Assembly: GCF_013449725.1 (NCBI RefSeq)
Contig: NZ_JACCFF010000001.1
Span: 1,674,001-1,738,000 of the forward strand
DNA from: Mycobacteroides sp. LB1
GTDB lineage: Bacteria; Actinomycetota; Actinomycetes; Mycobacteriales; Mycobacteriaceae
Direction of reading: 5' to 3'
DNA length: 64,000 bases
Below the pieces are notes generated by a model. The model was not told where the DNA came from, did not search any database, and was given only the letters and a program-made list of their open reading frames with translations. Position numbers and translations under genes: made by a program. Below are positions 53,222-63,368 of the stretch, piece after piece; the first letter of the stretch is position 1, and every line of letters starts with the position of its first letter.

Positions 53222-55111
53222 CTACCAGCGGTGTTCGCGCCCCCGGTCACGGTACCAATCGATGAGCTCGGGAGCATCGACTGACCGCGGATCCAGCGAC
53301 ACGTCGGTACGCCCCGCGAGCACACCGCAGATCGGCACCTCAAGCTTCTTGCCGGTGCGGGTATGCGGTATCCCGGGCGCCTCGATCACCTCGTCGGGAA
53401 CATGCCGGGGTGACAGCCGCTTTCGGATCTGCTGCGCGATCTTGCCCGCGAGTTCCGCATCGAAACGGGTTCCTGGTGCGAGAGTGACGAATAGCGGCAT
53501 CCAGTAGGCACCGTCGGGTCCATCTACCCCCAGCACGAATGCCTCGGCAATCTCGTCCAGGGATTCGACAACCTCGTAGATATCGGCCGAACCCATCCTG
53601 ATGCCGTTGCGGTTAAGCGTGGCGTCGCTGCGGCCGTGGATCACCAACGAGCCGCGACCGGTAACCGTCACCCAGTCGCCATGCCGCCACACGCCCGGCG
53701 CCAATCCGTCGGCCCATTCATGCTCGAAATATGCTGCCCGGTACCGTGACCCGTCTTCGTCTTGCCAGAACGCGACCGGCATGGACGGCATCGGGCTCAG
53801 GATCACCATCTCACCGACCTCGTCGACAAGCGCGCGACGCTCCCGCGACCAACTGTGCAGATCCGTCCCCAAGTACCGCACGGAAAGCTCACCCGGCCGG
53901 GGCGGGACACCCGTGGTGCCACCGGCGAAAGCAGTGCAGACATCGGTCCCGCCCGATAACGAGGACACCGCCACATCCGAGCCAATATATGTACCGGCCC
54001 AATGGAAGAGCTCAGGTGACAGCGGTGACCCGCTGCTGCCGACAGTTCTCAGCCGACGCAAATCGTGCGTGGACGCCGGTGTGGTCTCAGCCTTGCGACA
54101 CGCCTGCAGATGCCCCGGACTGGTTCCGAAGTAGGTGACCTTCTCCGCCTCGATCAGTTCCCATAGCCGTCCGGCATCCGGGAACATCGGGTGGCCACTG
54201 AAGCACATGACGGTCGCCCCCACCAACAGTCCACCCAGCCGGTAGTTCCACATCATCCAGGACAGCGCCGTCTGCCAATAGAAGACATCGCCCGGTCCGA
54301 TATCACCATGCAGGCCAACTACTTTCAAATGCTCGAGAATCACCCCGCCGTGACCGTGCACGATACCCTTGGGTTTACCCGTGGTCCCGGAGCTAAAAAG
54401 CACCCACAGTTGATGGTCGAACGGCACCGGCTCAGTGGTCGGTTCTGCTGCACCCGTGGGTAACTCGAGTATCACCGGCGGGTTGCCCGGGAGTAGCCGA
54501 CGAAGCTCCTCGACGTCGGCGCGTTTGTCGACCCAACGCCCGTTGTACTGATATCCCGCACTGGCGAACAACACCGCGGGATTCAGCTGGCCCAGACGAG
54601 CGGCCGCACCCTCTGGGGCGTAGTCCTGGCCGCAACCCGACCACACCGCCCCAAGGGCGGCGGTCGCAAGAAAGGCGATCATCGCCTCGGGGATATCCGG
54701 GAGGTAGGCGGCGACGCAATCGCCCCGCCGCACGCCCAGGCGGCGTAGTTCAGCGGCCACCGCGCCGATCCGTTGTGGAAGCTCTTTCCAGCTGATCTCG
54801 GTACGGCGCCCCGTCTCGTCAACACCCACGATGGCCGGCCCCGGCCTGCCTGCATGCCGGAGGACCTGGTCGACATAGTTGAGCCGTACACCCGGAAACC
54901 ATTGCGCTCCAGGCATCACGGATTCAGGCAGGATGCCGCCATCACCGTCCCGCAGCCCCGTGCCGCTGACGCCATAGAACTCCCACAACGCTCGCCAGAA
55001 CTGCGGGATGGCCTCGACGGACCAACGCCACACCTCGGAGTAGTCGCCGTTCGGTGCGCCGTAGTGTGCCGACGCGTACTCGACAAACCGGGTGTACGTA
55101 CTCTCGCTCAC
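53222..55111 (-). CDS. Acetoacetyl-CoA synthetase
   Basis: 629 aa, the usual length. N-terminal ACAS_N region ([25 protein letters not shown]), then the AMP-binding P-loop [19 protein letters not shown], the signature [34 protein letters not shown], and the C-terminal lysine in [13 protein letters not shown]. It makes acetoacetyl-CoA from acetoacetate and ATP. The start overlaps the preceding FadD35-type gene by four bases, which places it in ketone-body or branched-chain catabolism. Confidence 0.92.
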   Translation of the reverse strand: MSESTYTRFVEYASAHYGAPNGDYSEVWRWSVEAIPQFWRALWEFYGVSGTGLRDGDGGILPESVMPGAQWFPGVRLNYVDQVLRHAGRPGPAIVGVDETGRRTEISWKELPQRIGAVAAELRRLGVRRGDCVAAYLPDIPEAMIAFLATAALGAVWSGCGQDYAPEGAAARLGQLNPAVLFASAGYQYNGRWVDKRADVEELRRLLPGNPPVILELPTGAAEPTTEPVPFDHQLWVLFSSGTTGKPKGIVHGHGGVILEHLKVVGLHGDIGPGDVFYWQTALSWMMWNYRLGGLLVGATVMCFSGHPMFPDAGRLWELIEAEKVTYFGTSPGHLQACRKAETTPASTHDLRRLRTVGSSGSPLSPELFHWAGTYIGSDVAVSSLSGGTDVCTAFAGGTTGVPPRPGELSVRYLGTDLHSWSRERRALVDEVGEMVILSPMPSMPVAFWQDEDGSRYRAAYFEHEWADGLAPGVWRHGDWVTVTGRGSLVIHGRSDATLNRNGIRMGSADIYEVVESLDEIAEAFVLGVDGPDGAYWMPLFVTLAPGTRFDAELAGKIAQQIRKRLSPRHVPDEVIEAPGIPHTRTGKKLEVPICGVLAGRTDVSLDPRSVDAPELIDWYRDRGREHRW

Positions 55112-56733
55112 GTCGCCGTCTCCCTCAGTCCGAGTAGCTCAACGGTTCGCTCGCGCATCTCAATCTTGCGTACCTTCCCCGTCACGGTCATCGGGAAACT
55201 CTCCACGATCTGTATATAGCGGGGAATCTTGTAATGCGCGAGACGGCCACTCGCATACGCACGCACCGAATCCGCATTAAGAGGCTTCCGCCCGCTTCTC
55301 ATGCGAATCCAGGCACAGAGTTCCTCACCGTACTTCTCGTCAGGAACCCCGATCACCTGGACGTCTTCGATATCGGGATGCAACAGGAGAAACTCTTCGA
55401 TCTCGCGCGGGTACACATTCTCGCCGCCGCGGATGACCATGTCCTTGATGCGCCCGATGATGGTGCAGTAGCCGTCTTCTCGCATCACCGCGAGATCGCC
55501 GGTGTGCATCCATCCGTCGACGAGCACCTCGCGGGTCTTGTCCGGCTCATTCCAGTAACCGAGCATCACCGAGTAACCCCCCGTGCACAACTCGCCGGGG
55601 CTGCCGCGATCTACCACGGCACCGGTATCGGGGTCGACGATCTTGACCTCGACATGTGGGTGCGGGCGCCCCACTGTTGCGGTGCGCCGCTCCATATCGT
55701 CGTCGATGAGCGTTTGGCATGACACCGGCGAGGTTTCGGTCATGCCGTAGGCGATGGCGACCTCGGTCATATGCATCTCGTCGACGCAGCGGCGCATGAC
55801 CTCAATGGGGCAGACCGATCCGGCCATGATCCCGGTGCGCAATGAGGACAGGTCCCGGCGGGGAAAGTCGGCGTGCTCCAACATCGCGATGAACATCGTC
55901 GGCACGCCATAGACACCGACGCAAGCCTCGCGCTCGATGGCCTCCAAGGTTGCCGCCGGGTCGAATCCGGGTGCCGGGATAACCATGGTGGCTCCGTGCG
56001 TGGTGCATCCCAGGTTTCCCATCACCATCCCGAAACAGTGATAGAACGGCACCGGAACGCAGAGGCGATCACCGGGTGCAAGGTTGATCAGATCCGTGAC
56101 AAAGAACCCGTTGTTGAGGATGTTGCGATGCGAGAGGGTCGCACCCTTGGGGTAACCCGTTGTACCCGAGGTGTACTGGATGTTGATGGGGTCGATGTTG
56201 GACAGCTCCGCCATCGCGGCACGCAACCGCTCGACGGGAATCTGTTCCGCGCCCCCGACCAGCTGCCCCCAGTCCGCGGTACCGATGAACACCACCTCAC
56301 GCAGCGACGGCACCTGTGGACGCGCCTGCTCAACCATCGCCGCATAGTCCGAAGATTTGAAGGCCGTCGCCGAGATAAGGGTCCGGACCCCGGACTGATT
56401 GAGTGCGTACGCAAGCTCATGCATGCGGTAGGCGGGGTTGATGTTGACCAGGATGGCACCGATCTTCGCGGTGGCGTACTGCGTCAACACCCATTCCGCG
56501 CAGTTGGGTGCCCAGATTCCGACCCGATCGCCGCGAACAACGCCCAATGACATCAACCCGCGCGCAACGCGATTGACCTCCTCGTCGAGCTCGCGATAAG
56601 TCCACCGGCGGTCTCCGGCCACGTCAACGAGGGCCTCGATCTCCGGGTACATGGTGGCGGTGCGCTCGAAGTTCTGGCCGATCGTCTCGTCAAGAACGGG
56701 ACGGGCGGACGGCCCCGCGTCATAGGACTTCAT
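55108..56733 (-). CDS. fadD35: Acyl-CoA synthetase, FadD35-like
   Basis: 541 aa from the ATG at 56733 ([12 protein letters not shown]). ANL motifs: [81 protein letters not shown], and [13 protein letters not shown]. The sequence type matches M. tuberculosis FadD35 (Rv2505c), which sits with scoAB (acetoacetate CoA-transferase); here the linked gene is acetoacetyl-CoA synthetase, a functional substitute. Confidence 0.9.
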   Translation of the reverse strand: MKSYDAGPSARPVLDETIGQNFERTATMYPEIEALVDVAGDRRWTYRELDEEVNRVARGLMSLGVVRGDRVGIWAPNCAEWVLTQYATAKIGAILVNINPAYRMHELAYALNQSGVRTLISATAFKSSDYAAMVEQARPQVPSLREVVFIGTADWGQLVGGAEQIPVERLRAAMAELSNIDPINIQYTSGTTGYPKGATLSHRNILNNGFFVTDLINLAPGDRLCVPVPFYHCFGMVMGNLGCTTHGATMVIPAPGFDPAATLEAIEREACVGVYGVPTMFIAMLEHADFPRRDLSSLRTGIMAGSVCPIEVMRRCVDEMHMTEVAIAYGMTETSPVSCQTLIDDDMERRTATVGRPHPHVEVKIVDPDTGAVVDRGSPGELCTGGYSVMLGYWNEPDKTREVLVDGWMHTGDLAVMREDGYCTIIGRIKDMVIRGGENVYPREIEEFLLLHPDIEDVQVIGVPDEKYGEELCAWIRMRSGRKPLNADSVRAYASGRLAHYKIPRYIQIVESFPMTVTGKVRKIEMRERTVELLGLRETAT

Positions 56734-56845
56734 CAACTCTCGCTTCACCAGCTCACGGTCGAAGACGACCTTAATGACCCGGACACCGCGGTTGTCGTGA
56801 AACTGCGAAGCCCCCGCGAACACTGATCGCAGCTACTCTCGATAT

Positions 56846-57832
56846 GTGCAGCCCGCGATACTGACCCGCCGCGGGTTCCTTGCTGCCGGTGCCGCCCTCG
56901 CCGCGGGGACCGCGCTGGCCGCCTGCTCGGACGACTCAGCCTCCGCACCGGAGCCCAACGGTGCCGTCGTCATCAAGCACGCATTCGGTAAGACCGAGGT
57001 CAAGGCACCGCCGCAGCGCATCGTCAGCGCCGGATACACCGAACACGACTATCTGCTGGCGCTCGGCGTCATCCCGATCGCGGTCACCGAGTGGTACGGC
57101 GGCTTCCCCTCCGCCACCTGGCCGTGGGCCACGCAGCGGCTCGGTGCCGCCACCCCCGAGGTGCTCAACCTCACTGACGGGTTGATGATCGACAAGATCG
57201 CATCCCTGAAACCCGACCTGATCCTGGCCACCGACGCCGGGCTGGACCAGGACACGTACACCAAGCTCTCGGGTATCGCGCCGACCGTCGCGCAGTCGGG
57301 CAAGTACGCCTTCTTCGAGCCGTGGAAGGACGAGGCCAGGGCCATCGGCCAGGCGGTGTTCAAGGCCGCCGAGATGGACGCGTTGGTTCAGGCCGTCGAC
57401 AACAAGTTCACCGCCGCCGCATCGGCCCACACCGGCTTCAAAGACAAGAAGGTCATCTATCTGCAAGGCGAATTGCTCGACGGGCAGGCCATCGCGTACC
57501 GGTCCGGACCGCGTACCGGGTTCCTCACCGCCCTCGGGCTGACCGTGTCCACCGCGCTGGACGGCTTCGCCAAGGGTGACCAACTCGCGTACCTTCCGCT
57601 CGACCAGCTCTCCACCGTGCTCGGCCAGGCCGATGTGCTGCTGTGGGGCACCGAATCCGATGAGCAGACCGCCGCGCTGCAGGCCGATCCAACGATCACC
57701 AAGCTCGACGTGCGTAATCGCAGCATCTTCGCCGGGAAGGAACTGGCCGGTGCGATCAACTTCAGCTCGCCGTTGAGCCTGACCTACGTGGTGGACAACC
57801 TGGTCCCCCAGCTAGCCCGGGTGCTCGGCTGA
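56846..57832 (+). CDS. fecB2: Iron-siderophore ABC transporter substrate-binding lipoprotein, FecB2-like
   Basis: 328 aa from the GTG at 56846. Twin-arginine-type signal (TRRGFLAAGA) ending in lipobox LAAC. The periplasmic-binding fold has PPQRIVSAGYTEHDYLLALGVIPIAVTEWYG, LKPDLILATD, and a C-terminal NFSSPLSLTYVVDNLVPQLARVLG. The M. tuberculosis relative FecB2 (Rv0265c) is near the same genes (Rv0262c-Rv0264c). No permease is adjacent. It probably binds a ferric siderophore or haem. Confidence 0.9.
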   Translation: MQPAILTRRGFLAAGAALAAGTALAACSDDSASAPEPNGAVVIKHAFGKTEVKAPPQRIVSAGYTEHDYLLALGVIPIAVTEWYGGFPSATWPWATQRLGAATPEVLNLTDGLMIDKIASLKPDLILATDAGLDQDTYTKLSGIAPTVAQSGKYAFFEPWKDEARAIGQAVFKAAEMDALVQAVDNKFTAAASAHTGFKDKKVIYLQGELLDGQAIAYRSGPRTGFLTALGLTVSTALDGFAKGDQLAYLPLDQLSTVLGQADVLLWGTESDEQTAALQADPTITKLDVRNRSIFAGKELAGAINFSSPLSLTYVVDNLVPQLARVLG

Positions 57833-57845
57833 CGTGACCGGCCCC

Positions 57846-57868
57846 GGCGGGCAGACCACGTGCCCGCC
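57846..57868 (+). terminator. Hairpin terminator after fecB2
   Basis: GGCGGGCA (57846-57853) pairs perfectly with TGCCCGCC (57861-57868) across seven bases, 14 bases after the fecB2 stop. No U-tract follows, which is common in mycobacteria. Confidence 0.5.
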
Positions 57869-57888
57869 AGCACCTTAGACTTCGCGGA

Positions 57889-58602
57889 ATGCAGACAAGC
57901 GAGGTCGAGAAAAGTCCCCAGGATCAGGTGGTCTTCGCGCAGGTGGGGCGAAGCTACTACCCGCTCCTGTCGGCCGTCTTCGTCGGCGTGGTGCTGATTT
58001 CGAATGTGGCTGCCACCAAAGCAATTGGCTTTGGTCCCGTTATCGGAGATTGGTCCCTGATCACCGACGGAGCGTTTGTGCTGTTCCCGCTGAGCTATGT
58101 GATCGGCGATGTACTCAGCGAGGTCTACGGGTATCGCGCCACCAACCGGGTGATCCTGCTCGGGTTCGCGATGGAGGCACTGGCATGCCTGGTGTTGTGG
58201 GCGGCCAAGATCATGCCGGCCGCCGACTTCTATCCCCACCAAGAAGCCTTCGCCACCATTGTCGAGAGCATCACCACCCTCATGGTCGCTGGGCTCGCGG
58301 GATACCTTGTCGGACAAACGCTTAACTCTCTTGTCGTGGTGTGGATGAAGAAGCGCACCAAGGAACGCCACCTGTGGGCGCGTCTGATCGGCTCGACGGT
58401 CATCGGAGAGTTCGCCGACTCGCTGGTGTTCTGCTCGATTGCGGCCACTGCGCTGGGTATCCATACCTTCGGCCAGCTGGCGACGTACACGGCGCTGGGC
58501 TGGATCTTCAAGTCCGTCGTAGAGATCGTGATGCTGCCCGTTACCTATCGGGTGATCGCCTACATCAAGAAGAACGAGCCCACTTATACACAGGCCGGAT
58601 AA
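57889..58602 (+). CDS. Queuosine-precursor transporter (YhhQ/VUT family)
   Basis: 237 aa, about six hydrophobic helices. The family pattern is present: NVAATKAIGFGPVI, LFPLSYVIGDVLSEVYGYRATNRVI, LVGQTLNSLVVVWMKKRTKERHLWARLIGSTVIGEFADSLVFC. The members import preQ0/preQ1 for tRNA queuosine or 7-deazaguanine synthesis. No queuosine biosynthesis gene is nearby. Confidence 0.92.
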   Translation: MQTSEVEKSPQDQVVFAQVGRSYYPLLSAVFVGVVLISNVAATKAIGFGPVIGDWSLITDGAFVLFPLSYVIGDVLSEVYGYRATNRVILLGFAMEALACLVLWAAKIMPAADFYPHQEAFATIVESITTLMVAGLAGYLVGQTLNSLVVVWMKKRTKERHLWARLIGSTVIGEFADSLVFCSIAATALGIHTFGQLATYTALGWIFKSVVEIVMLPVTYRVIAYIKKNEPTYTQAG

Positions 58603-58641
58603 ATGCACCCCTAGCCGCGGCCACGGGGGTACCGTCGAAAT

Positions 58642-59277
58642 ATGAGTACCGCAACAGATTTGAAGGTGCGGGATCACGGGGACCGGGCATTGTTGCTCGA
58701 GTACACGTCTGTGCAGGAAGTGCTGGCCTGGACATCAGCGCTGCAAGCCGCCCCTATCGACGGCGTCACCGATATCGTTCCCGCCTCCCGCACCATCCTG
58801 CTGAAACTGCACAGCCCCACCGATCAAGCCAGGGTCCGTCACCGGCTAACACAGCGCACCGTAGCCGCTGGAGTAGCAGAGGCCGCCGAATCGCCACCGG
58901 TAACAATCCCGGTCCGATACGACGGCCTCGATCTTGAAGAGGTCGCCGAGAACACGGGTCTGGGTGTGGACGGTGTCATCGCCGCGCATACCGGAACCGT
59001 CTGGACGGTCGGATTCTGCGGATTTTCACCGGGTTTCGCGTACCTCGTCGACGGAGACCCGCGCCTCGCCATCCCCCGTCGCGCCGAGCCACGCACCAAG
59101 GTGCCCGCCGGGGCGGTCGCGCTCGCCGGGGAGTTCAGCGGGATCTACCCGCGGGAATCCCCCGGTGGCTGGCAACTGATCGGCACTACCGAAGCCGTCA
59201 TCTGGGACCTCGACCGCAATCCACCGGCACTTCTCACTCCCGGTACCCACGTCAAGTTCCGGGAGGTGACGGCATGA
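58642..59277 (+). CDS. pxpB: 5-oxoprolinase subunit PxpB (KipI family)
   Basis: 211 aa. Motifs: [71 protein letters not shown] and [12 protein letters not shown], the typical KipI/carboxyltransferase subdomain 1. With PxpC and PxpA it cleaves 5-oxoproline to glutamate. The stop overlaps the pxpC start by four bases; the third subunit (pxpA) is not in the window. M. tuberculosis Rv0264c is the counterpart. Confidence 0.93.
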   Translation: MSTATDLKVRDHGDRALLLEYTSVQEVLAWTSALQAAPIDGVTDIVPASRTILLKLHSPTDQARVRHRLTQRTVAAGVAEAAESPPVTIPVRYDGLDLEEVAENTGLGVDGVIAAHTGTVWTVGFCGFSPGFAYLVDGDPRLAIPRRAEPRTKVPAGAVALAGEFSGIYPRESPGGWQLIGTTEAVIWDLDRNPPALLTPGTHVKFREVTA

Positions 59278-60149
59278 GGCCCACCCTGGAGGTCATGCGC
59301 ACCGGCCCCCTCGCCCTGATCCAGGACCTCGGCCGCATCGGCAAGGCAGCCATGGGCGTCGGTCGTTCGGGGGCCGCGGACCGCAGATCGCATGCCCTGG
59401 CCAATCGGCTGGTGGCCAATCCAGACAATCTGGCCACCATCGAGGTGACCCTGGGCGGTATGTCCTTTCGGGTATCCGGCGGTGACGCGGTTGTGGCCGT
59501 CACCGGCGCCGATACCGATCCGTCCGTCAACGGAATTCCCTTTGGCACCAACAGCATTGCCCAGGTTCAGGATGGCGATGTGGTATCACTCGGCACGCCG
59601 CGCAGCGGACTACGCAGCTATGTGGCTGTGCGTGGAGGAGTCAGCGTGGCGCCGGTGATGGGCTCGCGCAGCTTCGACATCATGTCCGGCATCGGCCCCA
59701 AGCCGCTACAGGCCGGGGACAGGCTGCCTGTCGGACCGCGGTCCCCGTCATTCCCGGAGATCGAGCAGGCGCCGGTGGCCACCATCACCGATGACATCGT
59801 CGAGCTCAAGGTGGTGCCGGGCCCGCGCGATGACTGGTTCGTCGACCCGGATGCACTGGTCCACGGAGACTGGATCGTCTCCGACCGCAGCGATCGAGTG
59901 GGCACCCGACTGATCGGCAAGCCTCTCGAGATGCGAGACCCCGCCAGGCAGCTGCCCAGCGAGGGTGTGGTGCGTGGTGCAATCCAGGTACCGCCCGGCG
60001 GCCAGCCGGTTATCCTGGGTCCGGACCATCCGGTGACCGGAGGCTATCCCGTGATCGGGGTGATCACTGATCACGACGCCGATCTGGCCGCACAGGTACG
60101 GCCAGGACAAACCGTTCGATTCCATTGGTCACGACCGCGCCTCAGCTAG
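59274..60149 (+). CDS. pxpC: 5-oxoprolinase subunit PxpC (KipA/carboxyltransferase subdomain 2 family)
   Basis: 291 aa. [45 protein letters not shown] is the diagnostic N-terminus; [35 protein letters not shown] and [28 protein letters not shown] follow. Forms the 5-oxoprolinase complex with PxpB; counterpart of M. tuberculosis Rv0263c. aac(2') follows nine bases later on the same strand, so the three are probably one operon. Confidence 0.93.
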   Translation: MRPTLEVMRTGPLALIQDLGRIGKAAMGVGRSGAADRRSHALANRLVANPDNLATIEVTLGGMSFRVSGGDAVVAVTGADTDPSVNGIPFGTNSIAQVQDGDVVSLGTPRSGLRSYVAVRGGVSVAPVMGSRSFDIMSGIGPKPLQAGDRLPVGPRSPSFPEIEQAPVATITDDIVELKVVPGPRDDWFVDPDALVHGDWIVSDRSDRVGTRLIGKPLEMRDPARQLPSEGVVRGAIQVPPGGQPVILGPDHPVTGGYPVIGVITDHDADLAAQVRPGQTVRFHWSRPRLS

Positions 60150-61351
<1,202 letters not shown>

Positions 61352-61398
61352 TACAGCGACGGTACCGATGCAATCTGAGAGACCCTGAGAAAACGCGT

Positions 61399-62079
61399 CT
61401 ACCGGCCGACCACCGCTCGTTCCTTGCGGCGCAGGTACATCCGGATCGCAACGACGACGCCCACGATGAGACCGCCGGTGGTCAGCATCGACACCACCGG
61501 GTTGACGGCCTGTACGACGTCGACCGAGAAGCTGTAAATGATCACCACCATCAGGGCGCAGAACAGCAGGCTGAAGACACCGCACCAGAAACTGACATGC
61601 ACATGTAGCCGGTGATACGAGCGCTGATCCGCATCGGTCCAGCCCTGTTCCTCGGCCAGTTTCTCGACGCCGCCGGGCCACAACTTGGTGACCAGCAACT
61701 CCGTCAGCGGTTTACCGATGAGCGCGCTGACCAGGAAGTACGTGGCCAACAGCATGCCGGGTACCTCGTTGGTGACCTGCGACAGGCGTGGGTCGCGGGT
61801 CAGCCACGCCATGACGAGACTGACCCCGAAGATCGGCACCACCAGCAGCGAAACCGGGTCGAGGGCCCTCTTCCACGCCATCTTGACCAATGCCTGCGTG
61901 GCCGATACCGCTGTCGCGGCCATCAGCGCATGCAGCTCCGAGAATCCGGCCAAACGCAATCCGAAGTAGGCGCACAGCGCGGGTCCTACGTTAAACAGAC
62001 CTTCCAGCAGCAGCTGACGAGGAGACATGGCGGTTTCGGTCGCGGTGTCCCCGTCAGGCCGTTCACTGGTGACGGTCAC
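61399..62079 (-). CDS. VC0807-type membrane protein (second paralogue)
   Basis: 226 aa from a GTG at 62079. Same layout as the flanking copies: a short polar N-terminus, then six helices with ELHALMAATAVSATQALV, TRDPRLSQVTNEVPGMLL, PLTELLVTKLWPG, GWTDADQRSYHRLHVHVSFWCGV and YSFSVDVVQAVNPVVS. It is the middle of a tandem triplicate. No function assigned. Confidence 0.85.
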   Translation of the reverse strand: MTVTSERPDGDTATETAMSPRQLLLEGLFNVGPALCAYFGLRLAGFSELHALMAATAVSATQALVKMAWKRALDPVSLLVVPIFGVSLVMAWLTRDPRLSQVTNEVPGMLLATYFLVSALIGKPLTELLVTKLWPGGVEKLAEEQGWTDADQRSYHRLHVHVSFWCGVFSLLFCALMVVIIYSFSVDVVQAVNPVVSMLTTGGLIVGVVVAIRMYLRRKERAVVGR

Positions 62080-62099
62080 CGCGCGACTGTATCCGGTCG

Positions 62100-62759
62100 T
62101 CAGGCCGCAGGCGAGTCGTACGTCAGGCGCTGCAGGTAGCGGCGGATCACCACAATCATGCCGATGATCAGGCCAATTGTCGTTACCAGAGAGAAGACTT
62201 GGTTGACTGCCTGCGCAACGTCAACAGAGAAGCTGTAGATGATGACGATCGACAGCGCCGAGAGCAGCACGCTGATGACACCGCACCAGAAACTCACGTG
62301 CACATGCATCCGGTGGTACGAGCGGAAGTCGTCCTCGGTCCACTGATGTTCGGCCGCGAGCTGTTCCACTCGTCCGGGCCTCGCCTTGGCGATCATCAGC
62401 TCGGTCAGCGGCTTACCGATCAGCGCGCTACCGATGAGGAACAGCGAGAGCAGAATGCCGGGGATGGTGTTGGACACCTGCGCCATACGCGCGTCCTCGG
62501 TGACCAGGGCGATAACCAGACTCAGCCCGAAGTTGAACATCAGAAAGCCCGACAAGACGTCGAACTTGCGGTTCTTGGCCACCTTGAACAGCACCTGAAT
62601 GCCGGAAACAACCGTGGCAGCGATCAATGCGTGGATCTCGGACTGGCCCAACGCGCGCATCGCGTAGTACGTGCCCAGCGTCGGCCCGACACTGGCGAGG
62701 ACCTGTCTCAACACCTCGCGTGCAGGTGCCTTCTGGTTTTCTTCGGGCTGCTCGGGCAC
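62100..62759 (-). CDS. VC0807-type membrane protein (third paralogue)
   Basis: 219 aa. Closest to the second copy: SEIHALIAATVVSGIQVLF, TEDARMAQVSNTIPGIL, PLTELMIAKARPG, HQWTEDDFRSYHRMHVHVSFWCGV and YSFSVDVAQAVNQVFS. N-terminus polar and acidic (PEQPEENQKAPAREVL). The conserved RxYHRxHVxxxxxxGxxxL and YSxDVxQxxN patterns suggest a shared pore or ligand site. It starts 148 bases from acr2, divergently. Confidence 0.85.
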   Translation of the reverse strand: MPEQPEENQKAPAREVLRQVLASVGPTLGTYYAMRALGQSEIHALIAATVVSGIQVLFKVAKNRKFDVLSGFLMFNFGLSLVIALVTEDARMAQVSNTIPGILLSLFLIGSALIGKPLTELMIAKARPGRVEQLAAEHQWTEDDFRSYHRMHVHVSFWCGVISVLLSALSIVIIYSFSVDVAQAVNQVFSLVTTIGLIIGMIVVIRRYLQRLTYDSPAA

Positions 62760-62830
62760 GGCGCGAGGCTACGTGACGAACCTGGGAATCCCGGGCCGGC
62801 GCGCATGTTCACCGTGGGCGTACGGGAAAC

Positions 62831-62857
62831 GGAACTTCAGCGCCCATCACTCAAGTT
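62831..62857 (+). promoter_or_regulatory. SigE/SigH-like promoter overlapped by an HspR (HAIR) site for acr2
   Basis: GGAAC at 62831-62835 and GTT at 62855-62857 have the spacing (19 bases) of extracytoplasmic-function SigE/SigH promoters. Overlapping it, CTTCAGC-N7-ACTCAAG (62835-62855) matches the HAIR consensus CTTGAGT-N7-ACTCAAG at 12 of 14 arm positions with a perfect right arm and exact spacing. In M. tuberculosis acr2 is controlled by HspR and SigE/SigH, in line with this. It is about 50 bases upstream of the start codon. Confidence 0.7.
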
Positions 62858-62907
62858 TGTACAAGTGACGGCCGGTTGAGAATCCGGCCCGGCATGAGGA
62901 GACAACT

Positions 62908-63327
62908 ATGAGCAATCTGGTGTGGACGCGACGCAGCCCGTTCGCCGAATTCGACGCCCTGGTCCGCCAGTCCTTCGGCCCGGCCACAACCTGGCCGACC
63001 CCCGGTTTCGTGCCGGCGGCCGAGATCGTCAAGGACGGGGATGACGCACTGGTACGTCTCGACCTCCCCGGCGTCGACGTCGATAAGGACGTCACCGTCG
63101 AGGTGGAGCGCGGCAAGTTGGCGGTATCCGGTGAACGCCGCGACGAGCGCACCGAGGGACGCGTCCGGAACGAGGTCCGCTACGGCACGTTCCGCCGCAT
63201 TTTCACGCTGCCGACCCATGTGACGGGCGACGCGATATCCGCGAGCTACGACGCAGGCATCCTGACGGTCAAGGTCACCGGCGCGTACGCCAACGCCGAG
63301 GCCCAAAAGATCGAGATCACCAAGTAA
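62908..63327 (+). CDS. acr2: Small heat-shock protein (Hsp20/alpha-crystallin), Acr2-like
   Basis: 139 aa with GAGGAG six bases ahead. Alpha-crystallin domain (about 38-130): PAAEIVKDGDDALVRLDLPGVDVDKDV, KLAVSGERRDERTEG, VRYGTFRRIFTLPTHVTGDAISASYDAGILTVKV. The PAAEIVKDGDDA and SYDAGxLTV blocks and the QKIEITK end are those of M. tuberculosis Acr2 (Rv0251c), not HspX. An ATP-independent holdase under heat and oxidative stress. Confidence 0.93.
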   Translation: MSNLVWTRRSPFAEFDALVRQSFGPATTWPTPGFVPAAEIVKDGDDALVRLDLPGVDVDKDVTVEVERGKLAVSGERRDERTEGRVRNEVRYGTFRRIFTLPTHVTGDAISASYDAGILTVKVTGAYANAEAQKIEITK

Positions 63328-63346
63328 CCGACACGTCGAGAGGAGG

Positions 63347-63368
63347 GCCCGCGCTACACGGCGCGGGC
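63347..63368. terminator. Bidirectional hairpin between acr2 and the desaturase gene
   Basis: GCCCGCGC (63347-63354) pairs with GCGCGGGC (63361-63368) over a six-base loop, with a pyrimidine-rich TTCCCTCTTCTT after it on the plus strand. It ends acr2, and it spans the stop codon of the convergent desaturase gene. Confidence 0.65.
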
